Assembly (NCBI RefSeq): GCF_004000825.1
Contig: NZ_BILZ01000005.1
Location: forward strand, 147,039 to 211,038
Direction of reading: 5' to 3'
DNA length: 64,000 nt
From: Paenibacillus kobensis NBRC 15729
Lineage (GTDB): Bacteria; Bacillota; Bacilli; Paenibacillales; Paenibacillaceae
Translations under genes and position numbers: made by a program
The notes under the pieces: model-generated
The model's input: only the letters and a program-made list of their open reading frames with translations
The model's database searches: none
What the model was told of the DNA's origin: nothing
In this document: positions 11,201 through 17,319 of the stretch, piece by piece
Numbering within the stretch: the stretch's first letter is position 1
Layout of the letters: the number at the start of each line of letters is the position of its first letter

Positions 11201-11660
11201 GAAAAATGTTGGTGGAATAATTGTCTTTCGTCGAGCCCGGCGTATAGCCGATATAGATGCCGGTCTTGGTGCCGCTCAGCATGTCCGCCGTATAGCCAGC
11301 ATCGTCGAACGCATGGAAAATCGTTTGCAGCAAAATTCGCTGGACAGGGTCCATCACCTGCGCCTCGATCGGCGGCAGCTTAAAAAACTCGTAGTCGAAT
11401 TCATCGATTTTCTCTAAGTAACCACACTTGTTATACGAAATCTTACCGTTCGCATTCGGCATCATCAGCGCATAAATGCGAGCCAAATCCTCGACGTCGT
11501 CCTGCCGGTTCTGCGGCAAATCGCGAATAAGGTCGATGTTATTCTCGAACACTTCCCAATATTGTTCCAGGCTGCTCGTGCCGGCAATTTGCAAGCCGAT
11601 GCCAATAACCGCTATATCGTCCTCTTTATACGACGACTGACCGTTCTGGTTATGATTCAT
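2232..11660 (-). CDS. Trans-AT polyketide synthase KS-KR-ACP-KS-KR-ACP-ACP-C
   Basis: A 3142-residue multidomain megasynthase. Approximate order: KS1 15-440 (active-site DSACSSS near 190, ETHGTA, SNIGH), KS-AT-type linker, KR1 about 690-1110 (GGLGGIG near 915, PGYIAGN near 1070), ACP1 with GANS serine near 1223, KS2 1340-1770 (DTACSSS near 1517, EAHGTG, TNLGH), KR2 about 1990-2400 (GGTSGIG near 2214, SCYMAAN near 2364), twin ACPs with GGDS serines near 2546 and 2657, and a condensation domain 2735-3130 with HHILLDG. No AT, DH, ER or thioesterase domain is present, so the acyltransferase must act in trans and both beta-carbons should end as alcohols. The ATG overlaps the thioesterase stop by 4 bases. 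The start unit is probably an aminoacyl group from the upstream carrier protein. The C domain may pass the chain to an amine, a hydroxyl or a partner protein outside the window. Confidence 0.93.
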   Translation of the reverse strand: MNHNQNGQSSYKEDDIAVIGIGLQIAGTSSLEQYWEVFENNIDLIRDLPQNRQDDVEDLARIYALMMPNANGKISYNKCGYLEKIDEFDYEFFKLPPIEAQVMDPVQRILLQTIFHAFDDAGYTADMLSGTKTGIYIGYTPGSTKDNYSTNIFHNNPELIKYSNVGNMPCMLPSRASYLLNLRGPTMVIDSACSSSLVAIHDACASIKNGTCSMAIAGGIRLHSFPVAYDDMNVGFETDDNKTRTFDNTASGAAIGEGSAVVLLKPLKDAQRDKDYIYGVIKGSAINNDGTSASITAPNPAAQATVILEALRASGISPEEIDYIETHGTATALGDPIEFRGLTSAYEKFTDHKQFCGLSSSKSNIGHLYEAAGVASFIKALAAIKYKKIPGAAHFNVPNLKIDFCDSPFYINNQTRDWHKDGLRTCAISAFGISGTNAHVILQEYDNQSEPAKGPDQDLLLISAKSMESLVSLIAQYKEFSETGVDVNQFAANANLYRAHYPKRVAVAFENRNQLAAALTRLASSEESQWSRIAGVYYNDGNASKEMDYGAIRAALKRCNTCLAGIGGDPQSASVHEEMKADLDFLADAYSNGAKIDWRIFYQGIEPIHIPIPYYPFKPTRCWLPKKEKQRDWAELERKLSPQAETKAAEAKPAAVSGTIASSPVPVASPEPVLSPVPAEDLDGMYYERIFVQADPIVKNANPGRCLLLDYTSAASSEPLYDSLQQRFYNVDRITVNTDEAKRIGIEKYFDQLYANIGYNDITHIVITNQLGRNEPRSQEELLQLHNISLLGIVALYRKFSNYENKIKIVPILDSCFQVTGQETYLNPNGAPVFGLCKSLNRMFNNIVSCCIDTDSVTEWKTIVDEINAVVQKDIVVYRSGQRFFEGLQEAKVQTSGNSLVIKDQGVYFISGGLGGIGYETAMEMANRAKDVTVILVGRTPLPDSSEWEAIVRRHPDSDMAEKIQRLQSLQSRAKHAEYYAVDIGDDAAVQSLIQSINAKYGMITGVIHGAGISGGITFEQLNEAHFTGILGPKLVGTNVLDQATRSQNLDFFLMFSSISTIFSSADLPGYIAGNIYLDSYSDYRNKETGSRSITVNWATWMEIGMAVKSNFTIDTLFQAVKTKEAISALFAVLHNSSGSVVVARLNLKSKISMLLKTYPMQLSSTIAAALEAAASDAGAVRTSAASDSEDYVNIERTLIEVCCKNLGYTELNVHHNFFELGANSILLSIIYKDLNDIYPGLLQVTDLFSCPTVQLLADHIHNKLLLDGSLAGDAAPERSEAAVEPMASRESVAACASERPALVDSLVLSPSRLEAASARSEEAEPESSRRDERRDEYDDEDGVAIIGVGMELPSANNLNSYWNMLINGINAVRDIPSERAADITNHLLFRGMDEEHIKFRRSGYLDEVSTFDHAFFGISPRDAALLDPVLRIFLQCCSNAIDDAGYGADSVRGTNTGIFLGYTANLGNAYNRFLYEIDPKLFNDALPIGQVSMTASRAAYVFDLKGPSMVVDTACSSSLTALHMACEQIRFGKCDMVLAGGASLMGTPLADGSGVGFESPEEKTRAFSDQASGAAIAEGAGVVLLKSLKKAKRDGDSIYAVIKGSAINQDGSSFGIAAPNYLAQSEVIQKAWKDAGITATDISYIEAHGTGTQLGDPIEIKGISHAFETVTGDKQICGVGSVKTNLGHANEAAGMCGLFKIILALQNKVIPPSLHFQVPNPNIDFIRSPLYVVDKPTPLKPKGSKAIVGISGFGMSGTNAHLILEEAPEAQPIHNQSAGKQPLIFAVSARTEAQVFQLIASYRTYLLDHKNVNLTDFAATLNIGRKHYAHRLAFVYYSQQDLIAKLTELQPYGAFARIANNWCFSGHYAIVPESKKEKFPHELTSKEQQKLSEESNHYCRLSRELKDDERQTIILGYVRGANIEWKSLYNQAYRKLHLPTYPYARKHAWYQIPVAPKAVRKAASKEQSPYEHFFHHKTWVPMDAVPVSLPPQGTTCVVVHSDEAGNHPISKGLRAKGVRVVDVFAANDSFVQADEDTFRIENSVDQFKQLFSQLAEQPIGRIVHAGAYRDHKVQDANELYGEFEHGFFNVVNLVKGVVKARLDQDIELAIVASCAQTISGQERDIWPHNGTVLSFGKSVEQENANIRCRAIDTDMETSIEAIIDQLFADHNMHVIGLRQGKAYVEQFDAAEIAPETANRLVDGGTYIVTGGTSGIGVQNAKLFSKQAKCNLILLSRKGFPDESQWNAYEEQDGYKEIIKDFREMKNNGATLEIMKCDISNSEDVQRVLQTVRDKYNRINGIAHCAGVIEPGFILRKEKSSFLNVFAPKVLGTWNLDIFTQQDQLDFMLLHSSNVTDAGEPGQSCYMAANAFLDSYTDYLNAQGKPAYAVNWVAWKETGMAHKQGTNYDTTTKAITNHDATTALYELLSSKPQRVVIGQFNESVDLLSLVKQSRNKVASGFTAKLYQAAYAKQTDEVAAAAACLAPMQIPVVKPEASPIREPETTVKLTGHVEGTYTAVERQIGSIYGAILGYEEVDIYEGFFEMGGDSILLTEMHEIINKQYPGTVKIADLFEFDSIHSLAEYIAPKIKIEDKPEPLEAPVSAAAPAPAPAPTKEYTLTGNVEGIYTPVEKDIGGIYCSILGYDEVDIYEGFFEMGGDSILLTEMHETINKLHPNIVKIADLFEFDSVQTLSDYITTRLEKAAKSKSQEPSAQEPAPQEPGPLQEEPAGYEYCEMSNPQERIYADYRLSPNKQIYNIGFVSDHSEDTYENMVENANDFFNRFEMLRSTFKPVDKKLVRVVHPIQPVTIERVKVASVADIDYSKHLKTFKLDQYPLFNLTLFEAPDRKLLFFDVHHILLDGYSTTIFLEQMEAYSSKSTAPPLYSYAKYVEFERNFFASEEYRNMSNYWSKRLKGFDFSNPLVIKEADEAACGHKTIVLSDELTDTVHKFAKSRKTTMFNMLLASYGIALQELTQRNDLAVLTPMLNRYLPEFKNAIGVFTNLIPLRLDVQPEQSLGDYIKNVSKTTVDGIKNQYYPYNHLVKDFKSANPAFFFYLDFEDSSLKKFRSTEDIPHAVNIPKFALDVVIKNVNQKYEVCASYKKKYVSDEEAAAILDRMITALQDDFKNDNLNHRLEKFHMVEG
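3560..4145 (-). repeat. Tandem duplicated ACP units inside the megasynthase
   Basis: Two copies of an ACP plus its leader linker lie about 333 bases (111 residues) apart. Both contain GFFEMGGDSILLTEMHE and the same KIADLFEFDS continuation, and both are preceded by a conserved leader (G-N/H-VEG-T/I-YT-VE). The near identity points to recent duplication or gene conversion. Twin ACPs in trans-AT synthases usually raise throughput or serve a branching step. Confidence 0.85.
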
Positions 11661-12379
11661 GGGCAGATCCCGCTTTCTTTATATTTTTGTAACGTTGTGT
11701 TTATCACGTTGACCGTTTTCAACGGCTCCTCCGTCGGAAAGAAATGCGTCGTTCCACTCATTTTCACAAAGGTAAGCCGGCTCCCGGCGGACCGCTTCCA
11801 TGAATAGATGTCCTCATCCGCAATGTCCGGTTCATTGTCGCTCCACATGGCGGTCATATCGGAATAAATCGTCTGTGCGCGGACAGCAGGGGTGCTTTGA
11901 ATCAACCTGTAGTCGGCAAGCAGCACGCCCATGTAATAATCGAGCATCGGCTTGTTATGGACGAGCACCTCGTTAAATCCGCCCATCTTAATAAGCCGCT
12001 GCTTGCTCTCTTCCTCATTGTCCAAGTTAAAGTACGCTTTCGGATTATCGTGATAAGGCGGCCAACGGCTCGAGAAGAAGAGATGCTCCGGAAGCTCGCA
12101 CCCGTCCTCTACTAGCCGGAAATATAGAAAATATAAAAGCATCCCCCCCATGCTATGGCCGAATATGGCATATTTCTCATGCGCTTGCAGATTGTTTTTC
12201 AGTGATTGATAGAGATCCTCCACCGCATCCTTTACATCGTGACATATCGGTTCCTGGTTTCTGGGCATATGGCCCGGCAGATCAAGCGGAACAAACGTAA
12301 TATGATCATTCAAATGCTTTTTCCAAGGGAGATACGATAGCGTCGAACCGCCGGCATGCGGGATGCAAAATAGCTTCAT
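11657..12379 (-). CDS. Type II thioesterase (alpha/beta hydrolase)
   Basis: A 240-residue external thioesterase of the GrsT/TesA type. It has the nucleophile elbow GHSMGG near residue 95 and a late catalytic histidine in SGTTHFFPTEE. Enzymes of this family clear misprimed or stalled acyl groups from carrier proteins. The gene follows the acyltransferase by 12 bases, and its stop overlaps the megasynthase start in an ATGA arrangement, indicating translational coupling. As the megasynthase lacks a thioesterase domain, a part in product release cannot be excluded. Confidence 0.9.
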   Translation of the reverse strand: MKLFCIPHAGGSTLSYLPWKKHLNDHITFVPLDLPGHMPRNQEPICHDVKDAVEDLYQSLKNNLQAHEKYAIFGHSMGGMLLYFLYFRLVEDGCELPEHLFFSSRWPPYHDNPKAYFNLDNEEESKQRLIKMGGFNEVLVHNKPMLDYYMGVLLADYRLIQSTPAVRAQTIYSDMTAMWSDNEPDIADEDIYSWKRSAGSRLTFVKMSGTTHFFPTEEPLKTVNVINTTLQKYKESGICP

Positions 12380-12391
12380 TGCGGCATTCCC

Positions 12392-13645
12392 CTACAAAGC
12401 CTGCAGCACATGGTCGAATTGGTAGAACGCGTTCGTTTCGTCCAGCAGCGCTTTCACGCAATGTTTAATTTTTTGAGGCTCTAGCTTTTTGATCCGAAGC
12501 GCCTTGATAAGCATTTCTAATGCTTCGGCATGCGTTTCTTGCTTAACGCTTTCCCTCTCTCCTGCCGAGGCATTGTATCTCGTCTTCATTTTCTCGTAGA
12601 TTTGAATGACTTCCTTATATTCGGCTTGATTCCGGTTATGGTTCTCGGTCGCAACCAGAATGCTGAGGCATCTGCCTGCGAAATTAGGCATATCCTTCGC
12701 AAAGTTCGTGTCGCTTTGGAACAAGCTGTCGAGCTTCTGCTTGTCTTGGAACAGGCCGTAGCAATACGTTTTCATTTGCGGCAAGCTTTCTTTCACGAAC
12801 TCCGACAGCAGCAGCTTCGGACTCATTTCGATCGTTGCGGTGACGCCGAACCGATGGAACAGGTCGATAGCCGACGTGAACAACACCGGTTTGATCAAAT
12901 GGTAGGTCATGCTTTTGGCGATTTGGTTCGGGTCGGAAAGCGGAGCGCCCGTCTGGTTGGAGATGACTGGGAAGTGGAAGGGATAATACGTAAAGCCGTT
13001 CACGAATTCCAAATATTCCATGCACATTTCGTTCATGAGCGGGGAATGCATCGGCGGGCCGTTAAACAGCGGCGATACGAGGGCGCCCCGGTCAAGCATT
13101 AGCTGCTCCACCTCATCAAGCTTATCGTTCGCTCCGCTGAGCGCGAACTGGCTGCTGGAATTGAAGCAGGAGATGAAGACGCTCGCTTCGGCATCGGCCT
13201 CTCGAATGCACGCTTCGATCGTTTCCTTATTGGCTTGCTCGATGATGGCCATATGGCCGATATTTTTGTTCGTGATGCCGTTTACCAGCTCGCCGCGCTT
13301 CATCATAATTTTGACCGCATCTTGGAAACGAACGGCGCCGGCGCTTACCAACGCGGCATATTCCCCGATGCTGTGGCCGACTGCAAATTGCGGATACACG
13401 CCGTAGTCGTCCATGTAAGCTCTGAAGATCGCAATCTCCGTCGTCAGAATAGCAAGCTGCATATTCGTAAACTCATTGATGCCGCTAATGCTGCCGTTGA
13501 AGATCAGCTTCGCCATATCGATGCCCGAAACGTCGCTCGCTTCCTCGAACGTTTGTTTCGCAATGGCATATTGATCGTAGAACGATTTGCCCATCTGTAA
13601 GAACTGGGTTCCTTGCCCTGGAAATATAAAAGCAAACTTATCCAT
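12392..13645 (-). CDS. Discrete acyltransferase for the AT-less polyketide synthase
   Basis: A 417-residue FabD-like protein starting MDKFAFIFPGQGTQ, with the nucleophile motif GHSIGE near residue 91 and the histidine region PPMHSPLM. It is longer than housekeeping FabD (about 310 residues); the last 100 or so residues form an extra helical region. It has a strong AAGGAGG site. It should load the extender unit onto the ACPs of the megasynthase. Given the adjacent hydroxymalonyl-ACP genes it may accept malonyl-CoA, hydroxymalonyl-ACP or both; the sequence alone does not settle this. Confidence 0.88.
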   Translation of the reverse strand: MDKFAFIFPGQGTQFLQMGKSFYDQYAIAKQTFEEASDVSGIDMAKLIFNGSISGINEFTNMQLAILTTEIAIFRAYMDDYGVYPQFAVGHSIGEYAALVSAGAVRFQDAVKIMMKRGELVNGITNKNIGHMAIIEQANKETIEACIREADAEASVFISCFNSSSQFALSGANDKLDEVEQLMLDRGALVSPLFNGPPMHSPLMNEMCMEYLEFVNGFTYYPFHFPVISNQTGAPLSDPNQIAKSMTYHLIKPVLFTSAIDLFHRFGVTATIEMSPKLLLSEFVKESLPQMKTYCYGLFQDKQKLDSLFQSDTNFAKDMPNFAGRCLSILVATENHNRNQAEYKEVIQIYEKMKTRYNASAGERESVKQETHAEALEMLIKALRIKKLEPQKIKHCVKALLDETNAFYQFDHVLQAL

Positions 13646-13666
13646 TATCGATTCCTCCTTGAATTT

Positions 13667-14722
13667 TTAGGGTTCGACAACCAATGTAACGTGTGGAGAC
13701 AACGGTTGCAGCGATGACAAATCATTTTCGAATAGGACGTAATCCCCCTCCTCCTGAATTTCCTTGAACCCGGCGAATTTGTACGTGACGTACATCATCC
13801 GGTTCTTATCCGTCGAGACGAACTCGGCGCGCAGCGTTGCGCCGGCCTCCTTGGCCAGATGCATCAGATGGTTGATCATGACGCTTCCTACGCCGCGCGA
13901 CATGACACGGCACGACATCAAGAGCAGCTTGATCGTCCATACGTTGTCATTCATCTCTACCAGGGTAAGTCCGATCTTGCCGTAGCTGCCGTACTTGTCT
14001 TCCAATTCGGACACGAGCAGCAGGTGCGAATCGGATTGTCTCAGGGCGTCTAGCTCCTCATAGGAATACGTATAGCCGGTCGTGTTCAACTGGTGAGTGC
14101 GCACGGTCAGCTCTTCCGCCCGCTGCAGGTCACCCTCGCCTACCTTGGCAATAGTGAATTTCATATTAAGCGATGCTAGAAACTCTTCTTGTGTCCCGAC
14201 GAATTGTTCTTCTAAGTTGTTCCGTGTAATATCGCTCATGTACATCTGCCTGCGGTTCTTCGAATCTTCCGTAATAAAACGCGGATTCATTTCGGGCATG
14301 TCCAGCAGGCCAGGCAATTCCGTTACATCGAGGCAGAGCACGTCCGGATGCACGAAGTTGACTTCTTCCCGTTCGAAAGGCTGATCGTCTACAAAGGCCA
14401 GCGTGTCGATGCCGATGTTGATTGAGCCGGCAATAGCGGACAGCGAAGACGATTTCGAATTCCAATTGATCTGCGGGTAAATAAAATATTCCGCAAGCCC
14501 GAACGCTTCGAGCTTGTCCATGGCGCTCTTATGCTCGTTCTTGCTTGCAATGGACTGCAGAATGCCGCGGCTGTCCAGCGCCTTAATGATGTCGACAATG
14601 CCCTCTCGAAGGGAGACGTTGACGTCCTCCAGCAGAACGCCTTCCCAAACCGTGTTGTCCAAATCCCATACGACGCATTTCACCTTTTGCCGTACTTTTG
14701 TTCCAACGCTTTCATTTGTCAT
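13667..14722 (-). CDS. FkbH-like HAD-family protein, glyceryl-ACP formation
   Basis: A 351-residue protein with the HAD nucleophile motif DLDNTVWEG near residue 20 and, in the C-terminal half, a GNAT-like domain, as in FkbH, OzmB and ZmaN. Members take 1,3-bisphosphoglycerate, remove phosphate and load the glyceryl group on an ACP. Two dehydrogenases then convert it to hydroxymalonyl-ACP. Both enzymes and the ACP are immediately upstream here. A GAGGTG site lies 7 bases before the ATG. The role is inferred from the family and the complete gene set. Confidence 0.88.
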   Translation of the reverse strand: MTNESVGTKVRQKVKCVVWDLDNTVWEGVLLEDVNVSLREGIVDIIKALDSRGILQSIASKNEHKSAMDKLEAFGLAEYFIYPQINWNSKSSSLSAIAGSINIGIDTLAFVDDQPFEREEVNFVHPDVLCLDVTELPGLLDMPEMNPRFITEDSKNRRQMYMSDITRNNLEEQFVGTQEEFLASLNMKFTIAKVGEGDLQRAEELTVRTHQLNTTGYTYSYEELDALRQSDSHLLLVSELEDKYGSYGKIGLTLVEMNDNVWTIKLLLMSCRVMSRGVGSVMINHLMHLAKEAGATLRAEFVSTDKNRMMYVTYKFAGFKEIQEEGDYVLFENDLSSLQPLSPHVTLVVEP

Positions 14723-14750
14723 CTCTAATCACCTCAGATTGGATTGATCG

Positions 14751-15890
14751 TTACGTCGCACTCAGCATGTTTCTGGCGATGAGCATCTCGTGCATCTGCG
14801 TGGTTCCTTCGATAATTTCATTGATCTTCGCATCGCGCATATAGCGCTCTACCGGATAATCCGAGCTGCAGCCGTTCGCCCCGTGAATTTGCACCGCGTC
14901 GCTTGCCGCCTTATTGACCATTCCAGATGCAAAATATTTGGCTGTCCACGTCTCCATGATGGAATCGGGATCCATCATTTCTCTTAAATGGCCTGCGTGG
15001 CAGCATAACAGCCTTGCGGCCTTTACATTGACCGCCATCTCCGTCAGCATCTTCTGAATGAGCTGATTGTCTCCAAGCGGAGCGCCGAATTGCTTCCGCT
15101 GGCTTGCATATTGGAGCGACTGCTCCAGGCAGGCTTGTCCGAGGCCTACGCAGCCGCAGGCGACCGTATATCTGCCATAGTCGAGACAGTTCAACGCGAC
15201 ATGCGATAAGCCAATCCCCACTAAGCCCAACAGATTTTGTTGAGGGATGACGCAATCTTCGAGGCGCAGCTCAGCCAGCATTGAGCCTCTGACGCCCATC
15301 ATTCCCGTAATCGGCGTCCGGCTGAAGCCGGGGGAATCGCTTGGGACTAGAAAAGCGGTCGGCTTGCCCTCGCACTGTGCGAAGAGCAAATAAACATCTG
15401 CGATTTGCCCCATCGTGATCCATTTTTTACGCCCGTTCAGCACGTAGCCGTCCTCCGTTAGAACCGCCGTCGTCTGCACGCTCTTCGCGTCGCTTCCCAC
15501 CTCCCGCTCCGTCAGCGCGAAGGCGCCAACGAGCGACCCGTCAGCCAGCCCAGGCAGCCATTGGTGCCGCTGCTCATCCGAGCCCCATCGAAGAATAGCC
15601 AATGCGGCCATTCCGTGTACGGTCAGCAGACTCCGGATCGAAGAACAGCCGCGTCCGAGCTCCTCGTTCAACATCCCGACCGTCACCCAGTCGAGTCCCA
15701 TGCCGCCGTATTCCTTCGGCAGCATCGAACCCAGATAGCCCTTTTCTTTCAGCTTCTCGATCAAAGAGGGCGCTATCCGCTCCGTCTTGTCACTCTCGGC
15801 TGCGCTCGGCGCCACGACCTCGTCCGTGAACGCCTTGAATTCGTCCTTCCACTGCAGTTGCCGCTTCGTCAGCTCAACCGTCGTCATCAT
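14751..15890 (-). CDS. Acyl-CoA dehydrogenase-like oxidase of the hydroxymalonyl-ACP pathway
   Basis: A 379-residue flavoprotein of the acyl-CoA dehydrogenase family, with FALTEREVGSDA in the flavin-binding middle domain and the C-terminal INEIIEGTTQM that carries the catalytic glutamate. Homologues such as FkbI and ZmaE act on ACP-bound hydroxyacyl groups rather than on CoA esters. The ATG overlaps the stop codon of the ACP gene (TAATG), which supports a functional link. It would carry out one of the two oxidations from glyceryl-ACP to hydroxymalonyl-ACP. Confidence 0.87.
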   Translation of the reverse strand: MMTTVELTKRQLQWKDEFKAFTDEVVAPSAAESDKTERIAPSLIEKLKEKGYLGSMLPKEYGGMGLDWVTVGMLNEELGRGCSSIRSLLTVHGMAALAILRWGSDEQRHQWLPGLADGSLVGAFALTEREVGSDAKSVQTTAVLTEDGYVLNGRKKWITMGQIADVYLLFAQCEGKPTAFLVPSDSPGFSRTPITGMMGVRGSMLAELRLEDCVIPQQNLLGLVGIGLSHVALNCLDYGRYTVACGCVGLGQACLEQSLQYASQRKQFGAPLGDNQLIQKMLTEMAVNVKAARLLCCHAGHLREMMDPDSIMETWTAKYFASGMVNKAASDAVQIHGANGCSSDYPVERYMRDAKINEIIEGTTQMHEMLIARNMLSAT

Positions 15891-16126
15891 TAGCTGGCCT
15901 TCCGCTCAATAAACTCGCAGATCGCGTTAATGGAGCTGAAATTTTTCATATCGAGATCCTTGTTATCGACGCGAACCCCGAATTCTTTCTCCAGAAACAT
16001 GACGAGCTGCATCGCAAACAACGAGTTGACGTACCCGAGCGCAAAAATATCATCATGATCCTGCAGCTCAGCCTTTCTAAAAAAACGGTTCAAAAACGCC
16101 TTAATCCGATCCTTTGCCTCATTCAT
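15890..16126 (-). CDS. Discrete acyl carrier protein for hydroxymalonyl extender unit
   Basis: A 78-residue stand-alone ACP with the phosphopantetheine site in GYVNSLFAMQLV near residue 34. The VNSLF form is typical of FkbJ/ZmaD-like ACPs that carry methoxy- or hydroxymalonyl units, and differs from the GGDS and GANS sites of the megasynthase. It sits between the two dehydrogenases and is translationally coupled to the acyl-CoA dehydrogenase-like gene. Confidence 0.87.
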   Translation of the reverse strand: MNEAKDRIKAFLNRFFRKAELQDHDDIFALGYVNSLFAMQLVMFLEKEFGVRVDNKDLDMKNFSSINAICEFIERKAS

Positions 16127-16182
16127 TACAAAATTCCCCTTTCGATAATTGGATGATAGGGAGGCCCTATGCCTCCGGAATC

Positions 16183-17031
16183 TTAAGAATAGGTATAAAA
16201 ACCTTTGCCGGTCTTTCTGCCGTGCAGGCCAGCGTCCACCATCTTACGGAGCAGCGGGCAGCAGCGGAATTTGGAATCCTGATAGCTTTCGTACAGGACG
16301 TCGAGCGAATGGACTACCGTATCCAAGCCGATCAAATCGGCGGTTTCCAGCGGGCCCATTTTATGCGCATAACATTTTTTGAAAATATCGTCCACTTCCT
16401 CCGGCGTAGCGACCTGATCTTGCACGACGAAAGCAGCCTCGTTCATCAGCAAATGGGATAGGCGGTTGGACACAAAGCCGGGATAGTCATTCACAACGAT
16501 CGATTCCTTGCCGATGGATTCCATCAACTGCTTCGTCTGTTCGATCGTCGACTCCGTCGTATGATAACCCCGGATCACTTCGACCGCATGCTTCATCGGC
16601 ACCGGGTTCATGAAATGAACGCCGATAATGTGGGACGGCCGCGCGGTCAGCGCCGCAACCTTCGTAATCGAGACGCAAGACGTATTCACGAGGACAATGC
16701 AATCGTCCGGACAGATCGAATCGATCTTCGTGTGAACGTCCTTCTTGATCTCCCAATTCTCCGTCACGTTCTCTACGATAAAGCTCGCATCTTCCAGCAG
16801 CCCGTAGTCGGCAGAGAATGTGATTCGGTCCAGCACCGCCTCAGGCTCGACCGAATGGCCGCTCTTTTGGAACAGGTTCTGAAACCGGGCGTTCGTATAA
16901 ATCTCGTCGCGCGCTTGCTCCAGCGCACGCTCATCGATATCGATAAGCACAACCGGATAGCCGTACTGGGCGAAATTTTGCGCTACCCCTCTCCCCATTA
17001 CGCCGGCCCCGATAACACCGATTTTGTTCAC
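16183..17031 (-). CDS. 3-hydroxyacyl-CoA dehydrogenase-like enzyme (hydroxymalonyl-ACP pathway)
   Basis: An NAD-dependent dehydrogenase of about 282 residues with the Rossmann motif GVIGAGVMGRG at the N-terminus and the late motif HGRKTGKGFY. It matches the FkbK/ZmaG group that oxidises the ACP-bound glyceryl alcohol. An ATG at 17046 is also in frame, but a GGAGG site lies 8 bases before the GTG at 17031 and nothing suitable precedes the ATG, so GTG is preferred. It lies between the two discrete carrier-protein genes. Confidence 0.88.
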   Translation of the reverse strand: MNKIGVIGAGVMGRGVAQNFAQYGYPVVLIDIDERALEQARDEIYTNARFQNLFQKSGHSVEPEAVLDRITFSADYGLLEDASFIVENVTENWEIKKDVHTKIDSICPDDCIVLVNTSCVSITKVAALTARPSHIIGVHFMNPVPMKHAVEVIRGYHTTESTIEQTKQLMESIGKESIVVNDYPGFVSNRLSHLLMNEAAFVVQDQVATPEEVDDIFKKCYAHKMGPLETADLIGLDTVVHSLDVLYESYQDSKFRCCPLLRKMVDAGLHGRKTGKGFYTYS

Positions 17032-17058
17032 GTTTGGAACCTCCATCTGTTTTGAAAT

Positions 17059-17319
17059 TTACGGCTGCACGCCATATTTATGCGAGAGCAAGGCTGAAAT
17101 CTTGCGTATGGTGGAGAAGGTATCGACCAACAAATCCTGGTCGTCGATTTGAATGTCGAAGTTGACCTCCAAATTGACGATTAGCTTGATCGTTACGATG
17201 GAATCCAACCCTTCCGAGCGCAAATCCGTATCCGGATCAAGATTCGCTTTGTCGCCGAGTAAGTCGCGCAGCTCCTGTGCGATGAGTTGTTCCAACGAAG
17301 ACGCTTGGTCTAGTTTCAA
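17059..17319 (-). CDS. Discrete carrier protein, probable aminoacyl acceptor
   Basis: An 86-residue carrier protein with the attachment serine in SEGLDSIVTIKL. The start is taken as TTG at 17319, 7 bases after an AAGGAG site and overlapping the ligase stop as TTGA; the frame upstream lies inside the ligase gene. Direct coupling to the seryl-tRNA-synthetase-like ligase is the layout known for amino acid:carrier protein ligase pairs. It probably carries the amino acid that starts the polyketide chain. Confidence 0.82.
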   Translation of the reverse strand: MKLDQASSLEQLIAQELRDLLGDKANLDPDTDLRSEGLDSIVTIKLIVNLEVNFDIQIDDQDLLVDTFSTIRKISALLSHKYGVQP

